This document shows, piece after piece, positions 18,643-29,512 of a DNA stretch of 46,556 nucleotides (positions are counted from its first letter, which is position 1; each line of letters opens with the position of its first letter). The position numbers were made by a program, and so were the translations under genes. The stretch comes from Hofstenia miamia (Eukaryota; Xenacoelomorpha; Acoela; Hofsteniidae). The notes beneath the pieces are model-generated. The model was not told the DNA's origin, searched no databases, and saw only the letters and a program-made list of their open reading frames with translations. The DNA lies in assembly GCA_900660155.1 (NCBI GenBank), contig CABFPE010000031.1:1006111-1052666 (forward strand), written 5' to 3'.

Positions 18643-20240
18643 TCTACAGATCATCTTGGATTAATAGCAGAACCTTCACTTATAACAGGTATAGAAAAAG
18701 TGACAATTCCATTTCAAATTATTAATGGAAAAAATATTGAAAAACTAAACTGTTTAATGAATAATATAAATTTTGAAGAATTTGAAGAAATCATACGATG
18801 TTTACTAATATATCAATGATTAGAATTACAAACAACCTAGAACTCCTAGTATAGATAGCGAGGAGATTCCAACCCTAACAATCCATCAAGTATATCATGC
18901 ATTGAAAAGTGTAAAAAAAAACATCGAACAGGATACGACGGAATACCATATTGGTTTATTAAAAACTTTTCGTATATAATTACACCAATAGTTCATTATT
19001 ATTTACGGAATCACTAAGAACTGCTAACATGTAAATTCCCGAAAATTTGGAAAACTGCTATAACAATACCAATGTCACAACCGGAAAAACTACATAAATT
19101 TAAGACCAATTAGCATCACTTCAATATTGTCAAGAACTTTTGAAAAACTTGTATTTAATTTTCACATCAAAGATATCTACAATAATCATTTAAATATAAA
19201 TCAGCATGGATTCCGAACAAATGGAACAACAACAAATGCTGTTATTGAACTGTAAAATATAATTGTCATTCAAAAATGAAAATTATGATTATGTAAGATT
19301 AATCAGCCTTAATATCAAGAAAGCCTTTGACAATGTAAATCACTACATTTTATTTAAAAAATTAAACAATATAACACATTTAAATCCGTACATCATTAAT
19401 TGGCTTGATAGTTTTATTTGGAATAGACAACAAATGGTTACATATAACACTTTCGGATATGGAAAAGATCAACAAAGGTGTTCCTCAAGGGTCCGTTTGT
19501 GGCCCATTTCTGTTCAAGATATGTATTAATTCTTTAAATTGTGACTCTAAATATTACAAATGGTTCTATTATTAAGTATGCTGATGATACACTGATTTGT
19601 TTTCCAACTCTTGAAAATTTATACTTAACACATTCAATTAATAATAAGATCAAATCTTGGTATGAAGAAAACAAATTTGAAATTATGGAAAGTCGCTGGA
19701 AATGATTATACCATTGAAGAGAAAATTTGTTGATAATATATCTAAAATTGAATACTATTCCTCAGTAACAATAATGAAATATCTTGGATTTGCCATAAAT
19801 AAGCTTTCATTTAAAAAACATATTGCTCAAGTTTAAAAAAGATCAATGAGAAATTTCTATATAATATTAAAAGAAAAGATTTTTAAATCAATATGAACCT
19901 GAAATTTTATTTAATTCTCTAGTAAATTCTATTATAATTTACGGCATACAAGTATATGCAGGGGAATCAAACATCTTTACCTAAGCTTAGCAACATATAC
20001 AAGAAGGCATTTAGATATAAACTTATTACCAAATTAAATATTTTTATCATTATTAAAGCAAAAAAAGCATTACATCAACACATCGAAGCCTCTCAAACTA
20101 ATCCACTAAAACAATTCATTAACAAAAGAACAGAGTACGCTACATCAAAATTAAGAAAAATACTCCACCGAAAGTATTCTCACCAAAGACCATCTTCCCT
20201 GATCGATTATTTCTTGTTATTGTTTAGTTTTGTAGTGTAA
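18643..20240 (+). pseudogene. LINE reverse transcriptase continuing from the interrupted plus-strand element
   Basis: STDHLGLIAEP closes the endonuclease domain. Then, with several frameshifts, come TGYDGIPYWFIKNFSYIITP, LRPISITSILSRTFEKLVF, QHGFRTNGTTTNAVIEL, ISLNIKKAFDNVNHYILF, GVPQGSVCGPF and SIIKYADDTLICF. These are RT motifs 0 to 5, followed by MKYLGFAINKLSF of the thumb. A C-terminal frame at 19956-20240 reads LPKLSNIYKKAFRY. All motifs needed for RT are visible, but the frame is broken at several places, so the copy is dead. The 3' end is not clearly marked. Confidence 0.8.
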
Positions 20241-21727
20241 GCTTATAAAAAAGTATTATTTCATTTTCTATTTGTGCAATGAAATTGTTCGAAGCACGAT
20301 ACATTCAGAAGCTTTGTACTATTGCAATTAAGTTTGCTTTGGATGTCAAGCCTAGACTTTCATGTTTTTGTTAGAAATGTTTTAAGTTTACGTTTTTTAT
20401 CAATTAAGAGCTTAACACGTCTTGTTTTATTATATTTTAAAGCTTAATTTTTTATCCATTCTGAATACTTTAGATTTATGGTTATCAATTTAACCAAGAG
20501 TTTTCATGATCCTTTGGAAGACCTGTTTTGGCTAATCCATGGACAAAGTTGATCGTATTTAGGGTTTAAGCACTTCATGTCCAATACACGACAAATAAAC
20601 CACAAGCACTTTAAAAAGTATTATTTACTACATTAAAACGTACAAGTCTTATTTCCATTTTATTATGAGATGGCCTAACAATGCTACTTCACACATGGTT
20701 TATTCAACATCGTTTGCTACAGTTTTAAATTTATCTTTGAAATGTCATCATTCTAATAGACTTTGTAAATTAATTTTGTAAATTCATGATACAATTTGAA
20801 AATCGGCCAGTTGCCGGTTAAATCAATTTAAATGCAGCTTTCCTATTATCGTAAGAGCCTACTTGCCTATCGGCATTTTTTTCTAGCTCAATCCTAACAA
20901 GTTTCCCAATAACAGTTTACAGAATCAAAACTGCAAAAATGTGTATCAATAAAAAACACCTGCCAATAGACAGTGTCATTAACTACATGGTCAGAAATCA
21001 CATTTTCCTAGAAGGCATAAATACTAGCTTTACCCTAGCAGTAATAGGTTTCACAAAACTATATTTCACTAATGCTATATTATAAGCTACTGTAAATGTA
21101 AGAAAATTGATAAATATACAGTAATAGCTTGCTTACATTTTAAAGCGGTTGTTCTATCGATCATGGTATATTACTTACCAAAACTCATATTTTTCTAATA
21201 AGCAAAGTCAACGTTAAGTCCATAATTAAAATAATTTTCGAGCCACTGCCGTATACCGCAGTGAGTTGCGTGTTTTTAAAGCGGTTCGAAAATTGTCCTA
21301 ATGTCCTTCGAATTTTCGTAAGATAGCTTTAGTAATATTGCCTTTACATGTAAATTGAATGTTGTCTAGCTGTTCCAAATGCTACTAATTGCCACTGCTT
21401 AATGTCAATGTTCAATATTAAAAAAATATATATCTAGGAAGTTAGTTCCACTTTTGCAAACATTGTCTATCAAAATTAGCGACATAAGATCAGCAATATT
21501 TCAATTACTGAATAAAATTTATAAAATACAACCTATGAAATACTGGCTTATTACCCAAGAATAATATCAATCAAATTAAACCAAAGTATTTTAATGATTT
21601 ACGCACTAAAATATATCTTGACCATTGATAAATAGCAAATATAAATATGAATAAAACGCCTATACGCATGTTTACTTTAACGTTCAGGTGATAAAAAGAA
21701 TATTACAAAGTAATACAAAATCACCAA
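20241..21727. other. intergenic, no gene seen
   Basis: AT-rich interval between the LINE cluster and the SLC34 stop codon. It holds the SLC34 3' UTR at its right end. It includes a hairpin-forming motif at 21233-21294, listed separately. Confidence 0.5.
21233..21294. repeat. inverted repeat with near-palindromic core
   Basis: AATTTTCGAGCC (21233-21244) pairs with GGTTCGAAAATT (21283-21294), 11 of 12 bases. Inside lies CACTGCCGTATACCGCAGTG (21244-21263), an 18-of-20 palindrome. It may be a small MITE remnant. Confidence 0.6.
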
Positions 21728-22156
21728 TCATACAATGGTCGCAAATGATGGTTGAGATTTATTTTTAGTACCAATAACCAAAATATCAGGTTGACCGTCA
21801 ATAATTGGTGGTTCACTGCAGCAATCAAGTAGCTTATAGGCATTGAGGTGGCTAACTTTCGTGATAATAGAATCGATTGGTTTCAGTGATCGAAAACAGA
21901 GAGGTAAGAACTCCCAATTGCGCAGCTTATGAGGAAGACATTGGGGGCATGAATTTTGCATTAGGTTGATCGAAATAATTAAGGCAAGTATTAGGACTAG
22001 AAGCCCGCTGACTGTGAAAAAGCACTCATTTCCAGTGTAAGAAAGAATAAATACAAATCCTGGTAGAATAAAGAACATTAGAACCAGATAAAGAATTGAA
22101 AACCAACGATATTTTGCTGTTGTTTCACCCAATGTCTTTGCCAATTTCAGTGGTAC
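21728..22156 (-). CDS. SLC34: SLC34 terminal exon
   Basis: It begins [19 protein letters not shown], matching LPIRMAKGLGNISAKYRWF. Two membrane segments and [19 protein letters not shown] follow, like PKKLQNWNFLPLWMRSLKP. The cytoplasmic tail is short and ends SFATIV-stop, with T-x-V at the C-terminus. Confidence 0.93.
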   Translation of the reverse strand, partial: VPLKLAKTLGETTAKYRWFSILYLVLMFFILPGFVFILSYTGNECFFTVSGLLVLILALIISINLMQNSCPQCLPHKLRNWEFLPLCFRSLKPIDSIITKVSHLNAYKLLDCCSEPPIIDGQPDILVIGTKNKSQPSFATIV

Positions 22157-25100
22157 CTAAATGGGCAACGATAATTTGGAATTATTGCCAATATCTTTGC
22201 AGTAAAATGATTAGTTTTAGATAACATTAACCAATTTTTAATCATTGATATTGATTATTAAAAAATTGGACGCTATCAAATACTGCTTGCCAAATAATTT
22301 CATAGCGAATCTTAAATAACACTGCCAAATTTTTAATAAAATAAAAATATACCTATTAGGTAGAGTTCATTGTGCTGATTCTAAAAATGTATACTTTTCG
22401 TAGTCTCAGACTTCTAGATTTTTCTTAATCTCAAAATTTGTTTATTTAATCAGATTTAGGTTAGTGGACGCATGTTAGAATGAAGTAATTTAGTGTTTTT
22501 AAATAAATATTTCATCAAAAATTATTTAGTGTCATTTGCAAATTTTCAAATTATATTTAGCTGCAGCTAACGTGTTGACCTCACTCGCGTATATGTGCTC
22601 ATTAAAGAAAACAAAATAAATCAATCGTTAGCTTTGACGCTTGTGATAGGAAAGTGCAAAGATGTAAACAATCTAATTTTTGCTTCAAAATCAATTCTAT
22701 TGAACAATGTTATAAAATAACTTTGAAATAATTTGTATTCTCCAATACGAATTCTTAACATAATTGGCAGAGCTGTTCGAGTAAATTGATGTTAATTGAT
22801 AATCGACTTAGCAGTTAGTATAATTGATAAATAATTGACTGATTCAGTATCCAAATTATCAATTAGCGTTAGTAGTTATTGTCAAAATTGCTTGAAACAA
22901 ATGTAGTCATTCCCCAAAAATATACTTATACCAGAGACGATCATGTGCCAAAAATTAATATAAGAGTATTTCGGCCCCTTTAACCATTTGAGCCAAAAAA
23001 TTTAAACGTTTCGGTTTGTTTTACCAAAGTTGGGAATTTTAGAAATCGATTTACATCTAGATAAAAATTTTATTCAAGTTGCTTAACAATTGTGTAATAA
23101 GTTATTTATAAAGTTGCCGCCCATTTTGGGTTTATTTTTCCATTGCCTCAGCCTAACCCAGCGGTCCACAACCTGTAGATTGCGATGTCTTCGGAGTCGA
23201 ATGACAATTTGCTGGGGTCGCCTGCATTTTTGCAATAAATCAGTCAAATTTCACATGATGTTAAAAGTTTGAATCTTTGCTTTGAAAAGGAATAGAAGTT
23301 TAAAATGATACCAAGACTGTACAAATACCGTTGTCGACAATTTCACAGTACAAATTGAAAATAGTATTGATGGGTCACAGTCCAAAAAATGTGAAGAACC
23401 ACTAACCCAGACCATATCTGCTTGATATATCTTTGAAAAATAGCTTTTGAAAAAAAACTAACATAAGTCGAGATAATTGATTTATAAGATTTTTTTCAAG
23501 AATGGTTACATTTGATTCTAGTAGAAAAATAGATGGAAAGAACAAATCTGGCATTAACTTTTACGTCCGACGTATAGTTTTTTAGCAACATTTCATTTTG
23601 TAAAATAACTTTTCCTATTATTGAAATGGATTTCTAGTTTCTTCTTGCACTTAATTTCATTTCAATAAATATCAAACGTGTAAAATGATGGGTACTATTA
23701 ATTATTGTGTTGCTTTCATCAGGTTCTGCCACATTAGTGAAATTGATAAACCATCACAAAAGGAAACAAGTGTTGGCCATTCTGGTTGAATGTTGGTGGC
23801 TTGATTCGAGAATACAACGTTATAAACCATAGGAGGTTATCATGATGTAAATATTTCTTATTTGTGCTCTTGTGCTTCTCTTTATAGAAGTATTTCTTGG
23901 ACTGTGTTGACATCAAGTAACTTGTTTTTTTTCATAAATGCAGGATTTTTGTATTGCAATGCTCTTTTAACTTACAAAATACAAAGTAATGAGCCGTAGT
24001 TTTCTAAGCTCATGTTGATGTCACAATTGGCACTGAAATATAGAACATATTATTCATACCAATGTCCAGGGAACAAGACTTAATGTGAACTTGAAATTAA
24101 CTTTAAACTAACTTTATATTTGGTTTCAGCACAAAAAATTAGTCTAGAATATAATTTCATTATTAAAAAAATGTTGGACATTATAATCGATATTTTACGT
24201 AGCAAACAAAAACTCATTCAATACGTATGTTCTCATCAGATGCGAAGCCATGAATATGGTGGAGGTGGCTGATTTCTATCGGGCTATGCGCCCAAGTCCC
24301 CGTAGTTACATGAAATTCCATCCATTCGGGTATTCGAATAGGATGTTGCAATCAAGAATAATTTATTAATTTGCAATATGGAAAATAACATCTGGGCATT
24401 GATTGTCTATAAATTTAATAACATTGCAATAATATTCTTTGATGTTAGTATTCTATCGACGTAGTAATTACTGCTATACAAGTCTATTTGTATTGTAATT
24501 AAGTACATGTGGGTAGTAATTATAAAATAATTATTTGATAATGAATTTTTATGTAATTATTGCGAAAAAATACTTTAGTTTTTCAGATGATAGAGAGCAT
24601 TTTCACAAAATTTTTCTGTTCACATCAATAAAGTCTTAAAAAGACTTGTATAAATATATTTACAATTTTGTACATCCTTAGCAAATAATTTAACAAACCC
24701 TTAAAAATAAACACAAAAACGTATATTGAATGAAAGAAGAAAAGCAGAACAATAAATTAGCTATTTCAACAAGGGTTGTTTTGGGCTCATTGCGCATCCA
24801 ATAGTGATCAAGCTCTAAGCTATGTAGTCATCTTATATACGTAAATAGACGCGGGCGAATTGAACTGATATATTAGTTAAAAACCTTATGATGAAACGAT
24901 ATAATAGTAAAATTCACCATTTAAAAACTGCAATAAAATGTGCATATTATTGTTTCAATATAACATTATTCATTGTAATTTTATTGCAATACTGATCTTC
25001 CTTTTGAAAAGAAAACATTTACGAATGTCGTTATTGGAAAAGCGCGTTTTATAGAATAAAAGAACTCAAATGTTACTTTTTATTTTCACTAATGGCGACA

Positions 25101-28100
25101 GGCAGATGTACAATGCAGAATGACGTTAGAATTTAAAATGACAGTACGATTTTCAAACTAAATGTCAACAGAAACTTTAAATAAAATCTAATATATATAT
25201 TTTTTTCAGACGTTTTGCAAAATATTCAATTGAATAAATAGCGCAAAAATGAATTATTTAAGGCATTAGAGCAAATAAAGAATAAGAAAAGTAAATGTTA
25301 AGCTGCGCTAACTAAATGCAATGATATTATAAATTGGCAATTGCAGGTGGATGAAAGCGTTTGAGTTATAGACAATAGCCACCTGAATATCTAACATTAA
25401 GCTAACGCTACGAATGACGTATCAAATGTAGAGAATTAACACCGACAATGGTGGTAAGGGAAGTAATGCCAAAATTAAGTAGAAGTAATACACACCTAGT
25501 TAGCAACTGGAGTACTAAATGATTATATGAAGAATAGTATAAAAATAACTAGACTAGGAAGTAAAATAGAAAACTTGCATTTCGCATGAACGGCAGCGGA
25601 TACCAAATTAATATTCCAGTAAAATTGAATAACAAATGACAAAGAGCTATTTGTAGAGCAGCATCAATTTTACTGGCATCAGAAGCCAAAGCTGCAAGAA
25701 GCCCAGTGACAGTTGTACCAATATTGCTTCCAAGAGTTAAAGGATACATTCTATCCAAACGGACCACCCCAATTCCGACGAGAGGTGTTAATGTAGACGT
25801 GAAAACAGAACTGCTCTGCACTAATATAGTCATTATGGCACCAATTATGATTGCAATATAACCTAAATTATTTAGTTAAAACTTGATTCAATATCAATTC
25901 AAAAAAGCTAACTATCATTCAATCAAATTTAACATGCATAAATCCAAAATAATATGGAGGATGGAGCATTAATGAGCTAGCAACGATGAAAGAAATTATT
26001 AGTTATAAAACAACGACGATTGTACAACTATTATGTAAAAGCTTATATTTGTGAAATATTTATCGAATTATATTCAGATGATGACGGTAAATAATTTGTC
26101 AGTACAAACTGTGCTTAACTAATTTAATACAAACGCCCTTTGATACATTAGTATTTGTAATTTCTCTCCACTTCTACCAATGCTGTTTGAAACCAGCGAA
26201 ATATTGCGTATAACATTTATGGTATACCATATATCCGGCCATGTGCATTTGGGCTTAAAAATGCTTGCAGTATTTTAGTGAAGATATTGAAACTGCATTT
26301 TTCAATAATTTCATTAATTTTTTTCATTGTACTACGAATTCAAATTCAATATTAACTTTGTCATTAGTGATTTCATATTCATCCTGTGAATTGCATCCTA
26401 AAAATTAGCCCTACAAATGCGCATGCTATACAAAATATATTAAAAGAAATGAATTCAATGATAAGTTAGATAGTCACAATGACTGCACTAAAAGGTTTCA
26501 GGCATACCGACACTAAAGATTTTGTAAAATCAAATTAGTTTGATGAAATTCACATAAAACAAGTGAACGAATGAGATTTTATCACTTTTCAATATTTCAA
26601 AGCAAATCGATTCTGTACAACAAATTAAAATAGTAATATGAAATTCAGAACGGGTATTTTGCTGCTGTTAAATATATTTAATAATCTAATATCGGTAAAT
26701 GCCCTTTAATTGTGTAGAACGCACTCTAAAACAAAAAAGTAGATTCAGTGCAATAAAGAACCTAGACATGAATGATTTCTGTGAAACGCGTTTAGTGGTC
26801 TAAAATCTACGAACCATGAATGCCAGAGTATTCATATTTGATTAATAAAGGAAAACATCATTCGCATTCAAGTTTACCAAGTAGCTTATATTCGGCCCAA
26901 AGCTAAAACCAGTAAAAATGAAACAAATTAAAAACAATAGTAATGGTTCAATTTATGTTGGCATTTGATATACTAAACTTTAAGTAAATTTACATTATAA
27001 ATATTTATTAGAATAAAATTAAATGATATTTGTTTCTTTTAGGAAGTCTTGACGTAGTTCTCCAAGCACAATTTAGACAATCATAATGAAAACCGCTTCT
27101 AAAATTTAATACGAGCTGAGAAAGTAATGATTGCTCTATTCAAATTAATTCATCTAGAAAAGATAAATACGAAATTAAAATGCAATAGAGGCTTTTGAAA
27201 ACTTTTGATAAAACTCTTATGAACGCGTCTTGAATATTTATTCAAGGCAAATAAAGGTCATGCAAACAAACATAATTGAACAAGCAAATATAAAATAATA
27301 CATTGGAGAAAGGTAAGATTCTCTTGTTCACAAGTCCTATACACTTTATTAATAATTTAATATTTACCAGTAAAATATCCAAAAACACCAGGGAAATTGG
27401 AATTTGCCGTATTTCTTATTACGCCAGCAACATGTCCACGAAAAATTGACTGCAACACCTTCACCAGAACGATTAAACACGCACATAAACAGAACAGAGA
27501 CAATACTAATAGAATGATACCAGATGTAGTATCGTTTAGATTTAAATAACTGAATAGAGCAGGACCTAAACAAAGTCAGAAAGATTAAAATCAGAAAGCA
27601 TCGTACATTTTGATGTTTCATTTTGTGCTTCGCACCATGTTTTTAAAATAGGTTCATCCCCTCCTTTAAGGATATTCTTGCTATCAATCTAAATTAAAGC
27701 ATTGAGGTTGATTTGAAATTAAAGTTTTCTCAAGAAAATATATAGACATGGACTGCAATGATCATATACCTGCACAATAAGGCTTGTAGCAGGTTTAGTA
27801 AAATGAGACAAAAATTTAACGTCACTTGAAGATCCATGCGGAACATTTAGAAATTGAATTATTAGTGACGACAATTTGAATAGATATCCAGTGATCACTT
27901 CAACTGGAAGAAGACAAATGACGGTTAACCAATTGAACATATCATGTATTGTGGCTCCCGCAAATGATCGTCTAAATTCCGATCGTTCTTTTATGTGGCC
28001 GATCGAAACAATAGTATTCGTTACAGAAGTACCGATGTTAGCACCCATGATAATTGGGATAGCAGTTTCAACAAGCAGCACTAAAAAAACATACATAAAT

Positions 28101-29430
28101 TAAATTGTCAATACTTACATTTTAATCTTCACGATCTGCCAAATCTTTATTATCCTAAATAAAAACCTACCCTTTGTATAATAAATTTGAAAACATTTAT
28201 AGCAATAAGTTAATTGAAAAAATTATAAATCTACTTACAAGATCATACTTCCGGATAAATGTGATGAGTACTTCACTACAAACTTTATATATTTAAATTA
28301 TATACGCTTTAACTATAAATAACCCTAATTCATTGCTATATTACAATACTTACCATCGTTGGCAACCATTGAAACCACAATGGAAGTTGATGTACTTGAG
28401 CTTTGCACAAGAACCGTTGCGATCACACCGACCATTAAACCAGCAATAGGATTTGCTAGTAAGGAATCCTTAGTAAATGTTTCACCAGCGGCTTTTCCAC
28501 CAATTAAGCGAAACGCAGAGCTCATTAGACCCAATGAACATACGAAACAATACAATAAGACGAATACCACGAACAAACGACAGATGATGGATAGTACACG
28601 GCGAAATTTTCGATATGAAGATAGTTCTAAACATTTAAAAATTGAAATAGAAAGACTCAACAAATATGAAATTCAATTGTAAATATCGGCAAAATAGCTG
28701 CTATAACCACAACTACGACAATTAAGTGCTGGTTTAAGTAGGCTGGGTGAAAACCATATTTCATTAACAAAAATTACTTAAATTTATATTTGGCTACTGC
28801 AACTATCATATTAGAGAGAAAAACTAATTCTAGTTATTGTAGAAGCAGAAAAATTTTGTACAAGGTCAATGAGTAAAAAGGCGTATTTTCTAAGAGATCA
28901 ATTAAAACATTATTTAGTTTCCCCTGACACATGAAGAAAGGCTACTGCAATAACAGACAACTTATTAACAATTACTGTTATACATGCTGTACATCAATGG
29001 CTTTATTTGACCATTCAACAAACGAAAGAGCGGTTCAGTATTGCACGACAAGACTGTAACGAAGCACAAACAAATATTTACTCAGTAGTATAACTTAGTC
29101 AATTTATTTAAATATTGAAATTGAAACTAAAAGATAAATAGTTAAACAAAAAGCTTTCAGAAAGTCGTCAATCACAAAACTTAAAACTACAATTTAAATA
29201 ATATACAATAGAATAGTTTATTGCGATATTAACTGAAAAATACCATTCCATTGAGGTCCAGAAGCTTTTAGCTCTGGAAGTTCCCAAAAGTCAATGGCTT
29301 GACTTGAAGTGCTCGCAATGTCAGCAGTCGAGCACTTGCTGGAGCTTGATGCAGCAGCGTTTTCAAAGCAAAAATCTTTCTTTTCATATATAGACGATGT
29401 CACAAGATGTTCATTGTTCTTAAAGGGCAT
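21728..29430 (-). CDS. SLC34: SLC34-family (NaPi-II) sodium-dependent phosphate cotransporter, seven exons
   Basis: SLC34 proteins import phosphate with sodium across the apical plasma membrane. Exons in coding order: 29430-29244, 28626-28354, 28080-27770, 27688-27607, 27565-27368, 25862-25579 and 22156-21728. They sum to 1764 nt (588 codons including stop), near the human family length of about 600-690. The paired repeats are present: VQSSSTSTS (about residue 137) and VQSSSVFTS (about 366). An extracellular loop has C276 and C285 flanking the NET glycosylation site. AGATIHD (194-200) carries Ala, Ala and Asp at the positions associated with electrogenic transport. The C-terminus ATIV fits a class I PDZ ligand. 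The vertebrate SLC34A2 cysteine-rich tail is absent. The start is uncertain because the frame extends upstream of 29430. Confidence 0.93.
22157..25578 (-). other. SLC34 intron, 3.4 kb (apparent GC-AG)
   Basis: It contains the SPIN-like MITE at 23159-23403 and a GC-richer patch at about 24240-24330 that I could not classify. No coding frames are supported. Confidence 0.6.
23159..23403 (+). mobile_element. SPIN/Charlie-like hAT MITE (diverged)
   Basis: The left end begins CAGCGGTCCACAACCTGTAG and continues with TCGGAGTCGAATGAC and GGGGTCGCCTG. This is the layout I recall for SPIN/Charlie-type hAT ends. The right end has GGGTCAC and GAAGAACCACT, matching the expected inverted end. The 9-mer CTAACCCAG occurs at both edges (23153-23161 and 23402-23410), consistent with a target duplication overlapping the CAG terminus. 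No transposase is present. Confidence 0.55.
25579..25862 (-). CDS. SLC34: SLC34 exon with second QSSS repeat
   Basis: [40 protein letters not shown] and [20 protein letters not shown] are near-consensus SLC34. It ends PFMRN in phase 0 at an apparent GC donor (GCAAGT, 25578-25573). The nearby GT at 25574 would break the frame into the next exon. Confidence 0.93.
25863..27367 (-). other. SLC34 intron, 1.5 kb, no content recognised
   Basis: AT-rich sequence without supported coding frames or element ends. Confidence 0.6.
27368..27565 (-). CDS. SLC34: SLC34 exon with [15 protein letters not shown]
   Basis: It encodes [15 protein letters not shown], then a membrane segment ending [20 protein letters not shown] and [11 protein letters not shown]. 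The match is CLILIVKLLNSVLKGQVAVV and FPFPFAWVTGY. The donor is GTAAAT at 27367, phase 1. Confidence 0.92.
27566..27606 (-). other. 41-nt intron
   Basis: It begins GTACGATGCT and ends TTTGTTTAG. Reading through it would give an in-frame TAG at its 3' end. Removing it restores [13 protein letters not shown], aligning with KCQHIFVNFHLPDL of human SLC34. Confidence 0.85.
27607..27688 (-). CDS. SLC34: SLC34 short exon, extracellular loop
   Basis: It encodes [20 protein letters not shown] and then AQNETSK, matching the LDKKVI...SLVKIWC part of the extracellular loop. The Asn of NET is a likely glycosylation site. It is followed by a 41-nt intron, and the split codon T|GT gives Cys. Confidence 0.88.
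27770..28080 (-). CDS. SLC34: SLC34 exon with GANIGTS and AGATIHD motifs
   Basis: [39 protein letters not shown] and [11 protein letters not shown] are hallmark SLC34 blocks. It ends [11 protein letters not shown] in phase 0. The acceptor is a long T-tract plus AG (28082-28081). The donor is GTATAT at 27769. Confidence 0.95.
28354..28626 (-). CDS. SLC34: SLC34 exon with first QSSS repeat
   Basis: It contains [20 protein letters not shown] and [17 protein letters not shown], both near-identical to family signatures. The acceptor is GTTTAG (AG at 28628-28627). The donor is GTAAGT at 28353. It covers the first membrane segments and the first re-entrant hairpin. Confidence 0.93.
29244..29430 (-). 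CDS. SLC34: SLC34 N-terminal exon
   Basis: The cytoplasmic N-terminus, Ser/Ala-rich, ends [15 protein letters not shown], which matches the conserved DPWNLPTLQDSGIKW of vertebrate SLC34. The donor GT is at 29243-29242, leaving one base (G). The frame stays open upstream to about 29484 through a possible acceptor. The true start may therefore be in an earlier exon instead of the ATG at 29428-29430. Confidence 0.8.
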
Positions 29431-29512
29431 TACAATAATGCCGGTATTGTCTTCACAGTGCTTTCTTTGGGGTTTGCTAAGTAAACTGTGGAATCGAATA
29501 AATATTTTATAA

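Noticed and set aside
27364..27621. 85-codon minus-strand frame
   Set aside because: Wrong frame crossing the 41-nt intron; the SLC34 frame explains the region.
27876..28103. 75-codon plus-strand frame
   Set aside because: Shadow of the SLC34 exon with GANIGTS.
28359..28682. 107-codon plus-strand frame
   Set aside because: Shadow of the conserved SLC34 exon on the opposite strand.
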